From Longimicrobiales bacterium (GTDB lineage: Bacteria; Gemmatimonadota; Gemmatimonadetes; Longimicrobiales; Gaopeijiaceae): a stretch of 64,000 nt of DNA. Below, piece after piece: positions 19,330 through 26,259 of the stretch. The stretch is from NCBI GenBank assembly GCA_951828585.1, contig OX639991.1, forward strand, positions 3,950,001 to 4,014,000, in the 5' to 3' direction. Position 1 is the first letter of the stretch. Each line of letters opens with the position of its first letter. Under the pieces are notes generated by a model, which searched no databases, was not told the origin of the DNA, and saw nothing but the letters and a program-made list of their open reading frames with translations. Position numbers and translations under genes: made by a program.

Positions 19330-20091
19330 TCAAGATACCAGCGTTCCGACGTGCTTCCCCCGGATCGCCCGGTGCACCGCACCCTTGTCCTCCAGATTCA
19401 GGACGATAATCGGCAGATCGTTCTCACGGCAAAGTGAGACGGCTGCCGCATCCATGACACGGAGGTCGCGGGCGACGACTTCGTGAAAGGTAATGTCGGG
19501 AATGAACTCGGCGTCGGGATCGCGGGCGGGATCGGCCGTGTACACCCCCTTCACCTTGGTCGCCTTGATCACGACGTCGGCGTCCATTTCGATGGCTCTC
19601 AGCACCGCCGCGGTGTCCGTCGAGAAGTAGGGGTTTCCCGTCCCTCCGGCGAAGATGACGATCCGCCCCTTTTCGAGGTGTCGCACCGCGCGCCGGCGTA
19701 TGTAGGGCTCGGCGAGTTGGGGCATCCGGATGGCCGTCATGACCCGCGTGTCGATGCCCTTCTTCTCGAGCAGATCCTGTACGGCCAGCGCGTTCATGAT
19801 CGTGGCCAGCATGCCCATGTAGTCCGCCGAAACGCGATCCATCCCGCGCCTGCTGGCAATGGCCCCACGGACGATGTTCCCGCCCCCGATCACCAGCCCG
19901 AGCGAGACGCCTACTTCGTGAATGGCCCGGATCTCGTTGGTGATTTCGTCCACGACCGGCGGGTCGATCCCGAAGCCCCGTTTCCCGGCCAGTGCCTCTC
20001 CCGAGAGCTTCAGGATGACGCGATCATAGCCCGAACTCCGCCGGTCGCTCGCGGCGGACGCCTTGCCGCTCCCGGAACCGCGGCCCGGCAT
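19330..20091 (-). CDS. pyrH: UMP kinase
   Basis: Phosphorylates UMP to UDP with ATP. It is 253 residues with an N-terminal extension of about 20 residues rich in Ser and Gly before [13 protein letters not shown], the nucleotide-binding start of the amino-acid-kinase fold. Also present are [12 protein letters not shown], the [19 protein letters not shown] segment and [20 protein letters not shown]. The long N-terminus suggests the real start could be downstream, but no internal ATG or GTG with a better context is obvious. Nine bases separate it from tsf. Confidence 0.95.
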   Translation of the reverse strand: MPGRGSGSGKASAASDRRSSGYDRVILKLSGEALAGKRGFGIDPPVVDEITNEIRAIHEVGVSLGLVIGGGNIVRGAIASRRGMDRVSADYMGMLATIMNALAVQDLLEKKGIDTRVMTAIRMPQLAEPYIRRRAVRHLEKGRIVIFAGGTGNPYFSTDTAAVLRAIEMDADVVIKATKVKGVYTADPARDPDAEFIPDITFHEVVARDLRVMDAAAVSLCRENDLPIIVLNLEDKGAVHRAIRGKHVGTLVS

Positions 20092-20100
20092 GGAGGCCCC

Positions 20101-20694
20101 TCAGCCCCCGACCTGGAATCGTGAGAACCGCGCCACCCTGATCTTCTCTCCGGTACGGGCCGAGACTTCGGTGATGAGTTCACCGACGCTCCGGTCCGGA
20201 TCCTTCACGTACGCCTGCTCCAGCAGCACCCGTTCCCTGTAGAACTTGGCCAGCTTGCCGTCGACAATCCGGTCGCGGATGTGTTCGGGCTTCCCTTCCA
20301 GGGCCACCTGTCCCATGAAGACCTTGCGTTCCCGTTCCACGACCGATGCGTCCAGGTCCTCGGTGGCGACGGCGATGGGGTCCGATGCGGCCACGTGCAT
20401 GGCGATGTCCCGGGCCAGGGTCTGGAAGCCGTCGGTGTTGGCCACGAAGTCCGTCTCGCAGTTCAGCTCCACCAAAACGCCGATTCGCCCGCCGTGGTGG
20501 ATATAGCTGGTGACGGTGCCTTCGTTTGCGGCCCGCGCGGCCCGCTTGGCGGCCTTCGCCTCACCCTTGCTTCGCAGCAGGTCGATGGCGGCTTCGATGT
20601 CGGCGCCGGTGGCCTCCAGCGCCCGCTTGCAGTCCATCATCCCCACCCCGGTCCGGTCACGGAGCTCCTTCACCAGTTTCACGCCGATCTTCAT
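20101..20694 (-). CDS. tsf: Elongation factor Ts, short form
   Basis: Nucleotide-exchange factor for EF-Tu. It starts MKIGVKLVKELRDRTGVGMMDCKRAL, containing the RxRTGxGMMDCKxAL signature of the UBA-like N-terminal domain. It continues into the core (IHHGGRIGVLVELNCETDFVA) and ends at 197 residues. This is the short, single-subdomain type known from Thermus and many other phyla, not a truncation. It is separated from its usual partner rpsB by an IS element and a repeat (20809-22460). Confidence 0.95.
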   Translation of the reverse strand: MKIGVKLVKELRDRTGVGMMDCKRALEATGADIEAAIDLLRSKGEAKAAKRAARAANEGTVTSYIHHGGRIGVLVELNCETDFVANTDGFQTLARDIAMHVAASDPIAVATEDLDASVVERERKVFMGQVALEGKPEHIRDRIVDGKLAKFYRERVLLEQAYVKDPDRSVGELITEVSARTGEKIRVARFSRFQVGG

Positions 20695-20879
20695 CGTAGA
20701 CTCTTGCCTGCCTTGCGCCGGTGGCGCCTGGAGTTAACCTGCCGTCGGCCGCGCCAGCCTGGACTCAATCGCCGCCCGAATGCAGCGGGGATTCCTTCCA
20801 CGATACTACTAGCAGTCCGTATGTGGACGCCCCAGGGTGGGCAAGCCCGGATGCGGGAACCGAGTCGGTGGCAATCTGG

Positions 20880-21025
20880 TCAGGTACTGTCGTATGTCCG
20901 GCCTCTTGATGCGGCTCTCGTTGGCCGCGGGCCCGTATGGTGTTCGTGAGATCGGATCCAAATCGTGGAAGCGGGCTCTCAGGCCCTGGACTGCTAGCTG
21001 GTTTTTCCGATCCCGTCTCATCGAC
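20880..21025 (-). ncRNA. Predicted bridge/seek RNA of IS1111-type copy 1
   Basis: This is the non-coding segment downstream of the transposase; its limits are approximate. On the element strand it contains CTAGCAGTCC (20997-20988), a GGGC/GCCC hairpin and TCCACG (20969-20964). The first is complementary to one half of the insertion target and the second identical to the other half, as in a bridge-RNA target loop. A second loop has CACCAT, a GCGGC/GCCGC hairpin and ACATACG (20897-20891), matching the IS end next to the CG core. Guide segments and hairpins are unchanged relative to copy 2. Naming follows established IS110 biology; expression is inferred. Confidence 0.7.
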
Positions 21026-21110
21026 CGTTTGCCCTTACTCCGTTCGTGCGTCCTGCCGCCCAATTCTCCCGTCGGCTTTTCTGCTTCGCTACTTTCCTTT
21101 CGCTGCCCGC

Positions 21111-22127
21111 TCAGGCGACAGCGCGGTACGCCTCCTTCCTGGCGGCCAGGGCCCAGACCCTCCGCGCCGTCCTGTTGGCGAGCGCTACCGCAACCAGCTT
21201 CCTGGGCTTGCGCGCCAGCATCCCGGCCAGCCACGGATCCGCAGCCTCACCGCCCCGGCTCGCATGCCGAATGACCGCCATGGCTCCCGTGACCAGGAGG
21301 CGTCTCAGGTCGCGCTGGCCCATCTTCGATATCCTGCCCAGCCTCGGCTTGCCGCCGGTGGTGTGCTGCCGAGGCACGAGGCCGAGCCAGGCCGAGAAGT
21401 CGCGCCCGCACCGGAAGCCCTCCATCGGCGGTGCGAAGGCCTGGATGGCCATCGCGGTGACCGGCCCGATTCCGGGGATCGTCATCAGACGCGCCGTCTC
21501 TTCACACTCCCGGGCGCTCACCCGGATCTCGCGGTCGAGCCCATCGATCTTCTCGTCAAGCTCATCGATCCGACCGAGCAGCAGACGGCCCAGCTCGACG
21601 ACCGCCTCCGGAAGGCCACAGTCGCCGTCCTCGAGCACCCGGGCCAGCTGCCCGATCCGGGACCTGCCCTGCGGAGCCACAACGCCGTACTCGGCCAGGT
21701 GGCCCCGAAGCGCGTTGATCGTCTGCGTGCGCTGGCGCACCAGCAGGTCACGGGTGTGAAAGAGCATCCCCCGCGCCTGTTGCGCCTCGGTCTTTACCGC
21801 CACGAAGTGCATCGTCGGACGCTGCGCGGCCTCCGTAATCGCCTCCGCGTCGGCCGCGTCGTTCTTGTGGCGCTTGACGAAGGGCTTCACGTAGATCGGA
21901 GGAACCAGCCTCACCTCGTGGCCGAGTGCCATGATCTCCCGGCCCCAGTAGTGGGCGCTGGCGCACGCCTCCATCGCCACCGCGCAAGGCGGCTGCGCGG
22001 CGAGAAAGCCCAACAGCTTCCCGCGGCTCAGCTTCCTGCGGTACGCCACCGACCCGTCCGCCTTGGCCCCGTGCACCTGGAAGCTCCGCTTTGCCAGATC
22101 GATCCCGATGATGCTAACCTCTTCCAT
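21111..22127 (-). CDS. IS1111-group transposase, copy 1
   Basis: 338 residues from the ATG at 22125-22127 (MEEVSIIGID); longer upstream frames run into the repeat. The DEDD RuvC-like residues are D10 (GIDLAKRSF), E53 (AMEACASAHYW), D90 and D93 (KNDAADAEA). A coiled linker is followed by the Tnp_20 domain with TIPGIGPVTAMAI and GLVPRQHTTGGKPRLGRISKMG. The residue aligned with the usual catalytic serine appears to be Thr256. It differs from copy 2 at about seven residues. The enzyme should excise and insert the element using the RNA from its 3' end. Confidence 0.9.
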   Translation of the reverse strand: MEEVSIIGIDLAKRSFQVHGAKADGSVAYRRKLSRGKLLGFLAAQPPCAVAMEACASAHYWGREIMALGHEVRLVPPIYVKPFVKRHKNDAADAEAITEAAQRPTMHFVAVKTEAQQARGMLFHTRDLLVRQRTQTINALRGHLAEYGVVAPQGRSRIGQLARVLEDGDCGLPEAVVELGRLLLGRIDELDEKIDGLDREIRVSARECEETARLMTIPGIGPVTAMAIQAFAPPMEGFRCGRDFSAWLGLVPRQHTTGGKPRLGRISKMGQRDLRRLLVTGAMAVIRHASRGGEAADPWLAGMLARKPRKLVAVALANRTARRVWALAARKEAYRAVA

Positions 22128-22217
22128 GTGGATGCCTCCTCCCTCAGATGGTTCGACATATCGCTCAGTACCATCTTGGCACATTGCGATGCCGTCGGGA
22201 GGGGGCGTCCACTCCAT

Positions 22218-22460
22218 CGTGGATAAAGCCGCCCGAGCACCGAGAGCGGCGAGGCGCCGGGCTGGCAAGGCGCGACGAGAGGTGAATAGCACCGCTATTC
22301 GCCCGAGGAGCAACGCAGAGCGAAGCCTCGGAACCGCCGAATGTATACTGTGATTGACAGAATGTAACGTTGTCTTTACCTCGTGAACCGGCGAAGCGAA
22401 GCGGTCCAGCGCGGATGCATCGCCGCTCGAATGCCGGGGGATCTTATCCACGGGCTGCTA
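22218..22460 (+). repeat. Dispersed structured repeat, long form, copy A (interrupted by IS)
   Basis: Together with 20810-20819 this makes an intact unit of about 251 bp, split by the IS at a CG. The inverted ends are AGCAGTCCGTGGATAAAG and its counterpart reading CTTATCCACGGGCTGCT. Internal hairpins are GAATAGC-ACC-GCTATTC and GCGCC-10 nt-GGCGC. An AT-rich block (about 22335-22375) marks the long form. The right end supplies the TAG stop of rpsB (22458-22460). Confidence 0.88.
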
Positions 22461-23390
22461 GCTCGCGGGGGGCCCGGACTCGCCCTTCGACTCCGGCGTC
22501 CGCTTGCGGCGGCGGGGACGCTTGGGCGCTCCTTCGCCCTCGCCCGCCTTCCGCACCTGCGCGATGGCTTCGGGCCGGGGGCGCCGCTTCCGTGGACGGG
22601 GTCTGAACTCACGCGTGTCGGCGGTCTTCTCACCGGTTTCGGTGGAGTAGGTCGTCGCCCCGAGCTCGGCCTGCCGTCTGAGCTGTTCGTCGGGCACCTC
22701 GCGGCGGGCGATCTGGATCGTCTCGGCGATTCGGCCCGCGATCAGGTTGACGGAGCGGATGGCGTCGTCGTTGCCGGGGATGGGGTAGTCGATGAGAGAC
22801 GGGTCCACATTGGTGTCGGCAATCGCGATGACCGGAATCCCGAGCCTGTGAGCCTCGCGCACCCCTATGATCTCGCGCCTGGCGTCGACCACGAAGATGG
22901 CGCCCGGCAGCCGCACCATGTCGCGCAGGCCGATGAAGTACTTCTCCAGCTTCACGCGCTCCCGCTCGAGGAGCAGGCGCTCCTTCTTGGTGTAGAACTC
23001 GAAGGCGTTCTCTTCCTGGCCGCGTTCGAGCTCCTTCATCCGGCGAATCTGACGGCGGATGGTCTGGAAGTTGGTGAGCATTCCCCCGAGCCAGCGCTCG
23101 GTGACGTAGAGCGCGCCGCAGCGCTCGGCCTCCTCCTCGATGACTTCCCGCAGTTGCCGCTTCGTGGAGAGGAAGAGGACTCTCTGGCCCTTGAGCACGA
23201 CCCTGCGCACCGCTTCGCACGCCTGGTCCAGCCGATCGAGGGTCTTGCGCAGGTCGATGATGTGGATCCCGTTGCGCTCTCCGAAGATGTAGGGGCGCAT
23301 CTTGGGGTTCCAGCGTCTGGTCTGGTGCCCGAAATGGACACCGGCATCCAGCAGATCGGTCAGTCCGACGTTGTCTTCGGCAGGGTTCAT
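22458..23390 (-). CDS. rpsB: 30S ribosomal protein S2
   Basis: Core S2 sequence from the ATG at 23390: [23 protein letters not shown], then [60 protein letters not shown] and [25 protein letters not shown]. After about residue 230 there is a basic, Pro/Arg-rich tail of roughly 75 residues ([26 protein letters not shown]) not found in most S2 proteins. A longer upstream start would read into repeat B and is rejected. The stop codon TAG coincides with the end of repeat A. Confidence 0.95.
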   Translation of the reverse strand: MNPAEDNVGLTDLLDAGVHFGHQTRRWNPKMRPYIFGERNGIHIIDLRKTLDRLDQACEAVRRVVLKGQRVLFLSTKRQLREVIEEEAERCGALYVTERWLGGMLTNFQTIRRQIRRMKELERGQEENAFEFYTKKERLLLERERVKLEKYFIGLRDMVRLPGAIFVVDARREIIGVREAHRLGIPVIAIADTNVDPSLIDYPIPGNDDAIRSVNLIAGRIAETIQIARREVPDEQLRRQAELGATTYSTETGEKTADTREFRPRPRKRRPRPEAIAQVRKAGEGEGAPKRPRRRKRTPESKGESGPPAS

Positions 23391-23404
23391 GAAAGTGGGT
23401 CGCC

Positions 23405-23580
23405 TAACAGTCCGTGGATAGAGCCGCCCGAGCACCGAGAGCGGCGAGGCGCCGGGCTGGCAAGGCGCGACGAAAGGTGAATAGCAGGGCTATTCGCCCG
23501 AGGAGCAACGCAGAGCGAAGCGGTCCAGCGCGGATGCATCGCCGCTCGAATGCCGGGGGGATTTTGTCCACGGGCTGCTA
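23405..23580 (+). repeat. Dispersed structured repeat, short form, copy B
   Basis: 176 bp between rpsB and rpsI. The ends AACAGTCCGTGGATAGAG and TTTTGTCCACGGGCTGCTA are inverted copies. It has the hairpin GAATAGC-AGG-GCTATTC and lacks the AT-rich block of the long form. Its right end overlaps the TAG stop of rpsI (23578-23580). The IS target sequence is intact, so this is an empty site. Confidence 0.88.
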
Positions 23581-23973
23581 TCGCTTGCTGAACTGGAAAC
23601 GCTTGCGCGCCTTGGGGCGGCCCGGCTTCTTTCGCTCGACCTTGCGGGAGTCCCGGGTCAACATCCCGTTCTCCCGGAGCGGTCCCCGCAACTCCTCGTC
23701 GTGGCTCAACAGCGCCCTGGCCAGACCCATTCGGATCGCGTCCGCCTGGCCTGTCAGTCCGCCCCCGTGGACCCGGGCCGCGACATCGAAGCGACCCTCG
23801 GCATCGGCGACTCGCAACGGGTCCTCAATCCGGACCCGGTGGGCCGGACGGGGGAAATAGTCTTCGGGCGTCCGGCCGTTGACGGACCAGCGACCGCCGC
23901 CCGGACGCAGAGAGACCCGTGCGACGCTGGTCTTGCGGCGTCCAACGGCCTGGATCGGTACTTCAGCGGGCAT
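23578..23973 (-). CDS. rpsI: 30S ribosomal protein S9
   Basis: 131 residues from an ATG (MPAEVPIQAVGRRKTSVARV). It carries the S9 hallmarks: the GRRKTSVARV start, GGGLTGQADAIRMGLARAL and the basic C-terminus LTRDSRKVERKKPGRPKARKRFQFSKR. The last residues reach into the decoding P site. It lies 17 bases downstream of rplM, the usual pair. Its stop codon is formed by the first bases of repeat B. Confidence 0.96.
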   Translation of the reverse strand: MPAEVPIQAVGRRKTSVARVSLRPGGGRWSVNGRTPEDYFPRPAHRVRIEDPLRVADAEGRFDVAARVHGGGLTGQADAIRMGLARALLSHDEELRGPLRENGMLTRDSRKVERKKPGRPKARKRFQFSKR

Positions 23974-23990
23974 GCGTCTCCTCGCGCAGG

Positions 23991-24422
23991 TCAGATTTCA
24001 AGGGGCCTGGGACCCTGGGCCTGATGCGGGTGCACCGCATCCGGGTAGACCCGGAGCTTGCGTCGCATGGACCGCCCCAGCTTGTTCTTGGGCAACATCC
24101 CCTTTACGGCCAGCTCGATCACCCTGTCCGGGAACCGCTCGAGCATCTTCTTGAAGGGGATGTGCTTGTCGCCACCCATGTACCCGGAGTGGCGGAAGTA
24201 GGTCTTCTGCTCGGCCTTGCGGCCGGTGAGCACCACCTTCGACGCGTTGACGACGATCACATGGTCGCCCGTGTCGAGGTGGGGCGTGTAGATCGGCTTG
24301 TGCTTGCCGCGCAGGATGCGGGCGACCTCGGTCGCCAGCCGGCCCAGTGGCTTGCCGTCGGCGTCGACGACCCACCAGCTGCGGTGGATATCCTCTTTTC
24401 TGGGAGTGATTGTGGTCGTCAC
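23991..24422 (-). CDS. rplM: 50S ribosomal protein L13
   Basis: 143 residues from the GTG at 24420-24422 ([21 protein letters not shown]); this start matches the family length, whereas the longer frame to 24473 would use part of the leader. Family motifs are [51 protein letters not shown] and [18 protein letters not shown]. It is the first gene of the ribosomal block and is preceded by a strong promoter with a leader of about 75 bases. Confidence 0.95.
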   Translation of the reverse strand: MTTTITPRKEDIHRSWWVVDADGKPLGRLATEVARILRGKHKPIYTPHLDTGDHVIVVNASKVVLTGRKAEQKTYFRHSGYMGGDKHIPFKKMLERFPDRVIELAVKGMLPKNKLGRSMRRKLRVYPDAVHPHQAQGPRPLEI

Positions 24423-24503
24423 GGATTCCCCATGCCCTGCGAAACGAAGCCGTCCCGCGATACAGGATCGCAAGGTCGGCCAGAAAATGAACTACAGCAT
24501 GAA

Positions 24504-24532
24504 ATCATATCCAGACCGTTGAAGCGTGTCAA
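24504..24532 (-). promoter_or_regulatory. Sigma70-like promoter for the rplM operon
   Basis: On the minus strand TTGACA (24532-24527) is followed after exactly 17 bases by TATGAT (24509-24504). It is the best consensus promoter in the window. Transcription would start near 24497, about 75 bases before the rplM GTG, leaving room for an L13-type leader. The -35 overlaps the end of the upstream cytochrome gene. Confidence 0.8.
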
Positions 24533-26259
24533 CGGGATGTGGCAGCGGAATCCCGGGCGATCAGAAGCGCCGACGCGTGGGCCATCTCCCGGTAATACCG
24601 TACGAAGCGCCGGGTCTCGGGCGAGTCGTACCCGGCCAGGTTTTCTGCCCAGCGGTATCCGATCGGCTGGAACCAGAGTTCGGCCTCGACCGTGAAGGGG
24701 CCGTCCTCCGGCTTGACGGGGACCGTGTAGTGCACCCCGTCGGATCCGGCGGCGAAGTCCGGGTCGCCCGCCGCGATGCCGACGACCTGCACGCGGGGGT
24801 CGGCGCGCGCGGGATCGAAGCCATCGGGGAGGATGCGGTTGTCCTTCACCCACGCGTGCGCGGACATGAGACCGGTGGTCACCGCTCCACCCCCGTCCAC
24901 CATGACGGCCTGGTAGATCTGCACCTCATCCGGCGAGGTGATCACGGTGTGGTGGGGCTCGTAGAGCGAGCCGTCGGCGTCGTGGTCGTCGCCCATGACG
25001 CGGCCGTCGGGTGAGAAGGCGCCCGATTCGAACACCCGCTCTCCCCATGTGTCCGTGACGGCGAAGCGCAACCAGGCCCGCCGCGAAGGATAGGCCGTCG
25101 GAAACTTGTGGCCGGCCTGGTTGCGCACGGTCACCGTGGCTTCGAGCCGTTCTCCCCCGACACCCGCCCCACTGATCTCGACGCTGGCGGTGGCGGTGCG
25201 GAGGTGGTCGGCGGTGCGCTTGGCCGCGAGCTCCATCTCCTGTGGCAACGCGGTGACACCGAGTTCGTCTCGGTAGCGGTTCAGCATGCGTAGCATGAAG
25301 AAATTGCCGCCGCGGAAGACGTGCCGGGAGACCTCGGGGCGGGCGCGGCCCAGGACCCCGGTGACCGGGACATCCTCGCCGACCTCTGGCATGTGGCAGT
25401 CCTGGCAGCTGTGCTCGCGCTCCGCGCCGTCCGCATAGACGCTCGCCTGCCACTCGAGGAAGGGGGACTGTTCGGGGAATGGGGGACCTTCTCCACCGGG
25501 CCGCACGGCATGGGTGATCACGGTATGACACGAAGCACACAGCCCCGATGACGTCACGTGTTCTCCCTGGGCGGGGCGGAACCCGGTGGCCGAGTGCATG
25601 ATGCCCTCGCCGCCCTGGTCGGGTTCGAAGGGGCCGAAGATGGTGCGACCCTCGTCGGGCGTCTCGCTCTCGATGCGGAAGCGCGCGGTGAAGGTCTCCT
25701 CCGTGCCCAGGCCGTCCGGCTGGATCTGGTGGCAAAGGGAGCAGGAGACGCCGTCGGCCGCGAGGTCGGCGTAGGGTCCATCCGCGCCTCCGATCGGAAG
25801 GTTGGCGAAGACCTCGCCGGAACGTCCGTCCTGCAGCGCTGCGACGGTGGCCATCGGCATGTGGCAGCGCGAGCACTCGCCTTCGATCGCGGCCGCAGCC
25901 TCGGGATGGTCCATGACCTCGCGCCGCACCGCGGCCTGGAAGTACGGATCGCGGGCGCTGTTGGCCATCATTGAGGCGCGCCAGTCGAAGCCGATCGAAA
26001 CGTCGGTGCCATCCGGGGCGGAGACGCTCTTGTGGCAGGCGATGCAGCGGTCGGCGGTGTGGAAGTTGTCGGTGGGATCGAGTGGGACGGTCGCCTGGAC
26101 GGGCAAGGAGGCGCCGGGCGAAGGGAGACCGGACGTCGGGCCGTCGGGGCGTGGCGCGCTTCGTGCCGGGGCACCCGCCGCAATCAGCAGGCTGCCCAGC
26201 AGGGCGCAGGCGGTCGTGAGCCCGCCGATCGGAAGGCGGAGGAGCGGCATCGTCACCAT
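24529..26259 (-). CDS. Periplasmic pentaheme cytochrome c
   Basis: 576 residues with a hydrophobic export signal (about residues 12-35). Five haem-attachment motifs are visible: CIACH, CSRCH, CSLCH, CASCH and CQDCH, all within the first 300 residues. The remaining 270 residues are beta-rich with no haem motif (NQAGHKFPTAYPSRRAWLRF), resembling the C-terminal part of cytochrome c554-like or uncharacterised multihaem proteins. It is probably an electron carrier or reductase in the cell envelope; the substrate is not evident. It overlaps the upstream cytochrome-barrel gene by 7 bases, so the two are very likely coupled and partners. Confidence 0.8.
   Translation of the reverse strand: MVTMPLLRLPIGGLTTACALLGSLLIAAGAPARSAPRPDGPTSGLPSPGASLPVQATVPLDPTDNFHTADRCIACHKSVSAPDGTDVSIGFDWRASMMANSARDPYFQAAVRREVMDHPEAAAAIEGECSRCHMPMATVAALQDGRSGEVFANLPIGGADGPYADLAADGVSCSLCHQIQPDGLGTEETFTARFRIESETPDEGRTIFGPFEPDQGGEGIMHSATGFRPAQGEHVTSSGLCASCHTVITHAVRPGGEGPPFPEQSPFLEWQASVYADGAEREHSCQDCHMPEVGEDVPVTGVLGRARPEVSRHVFRGGNFFMLRMLNRYRDELGVTALPQEMELAAKRTADHLRTATASVEISGAGVGGERLEATVTVRNQAGHKFPTAYPSRRAWLRFAVTDTWGERVFESGAFSPDGRVMGDDHDADGSLYEPHHTVITSPDEVQIYQAVMVDGGGAVTTGLMSAHAWVKDNRILPDGFDPARADPRVQVVGIAAGDPDFAAGSDGVHYTVPVKPEDGPFTVEAELWFQPIGYRWAENLAGYDSPETRRFVRYYREMAHASALLIARDSAATSR

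Larger units (their letters stand above)
20818..22219 (-). mobile_element. IS110-family, IS1111-group insertion sequence, copy 1
   Basis: About 1.4 kb, inserted in the end of repeat copy A. Both junctions keep the dinucleotide CG (20818-20819 and 22218-22219). Removing the element rejoins CTAGCAGTC and GTGGATAAAGCC, the intact repeat end. An 11-bp subterminal inverted repeat, GTGGACGCCCC, lies a few bases inside each end, as in the IS1111 group. One transposase gene is followed by about 290 non-coding bases carrying the predicted guide RNA. It is oriented like the surrounding ribosomal operon. Apart from one single-base length difference it can be aligned base for base with copy 2 at 56462. 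Confidence 0.9.

Noticed and set aside
22335-22375. TTGACA in the AT-rich block of repeats considered as a conserved promoter
   Set aside because: The -35-like hexamer is absent in copies E and F, and no -10 at proper spacing is conserved.
22218-23580. Closely spaced repeats A and B considered as a CRISPR array
   Set aside because: Units are 175-250 bp, separated by genes, with inverted ends; there are no short direct repeats with spacers and no cas genes.
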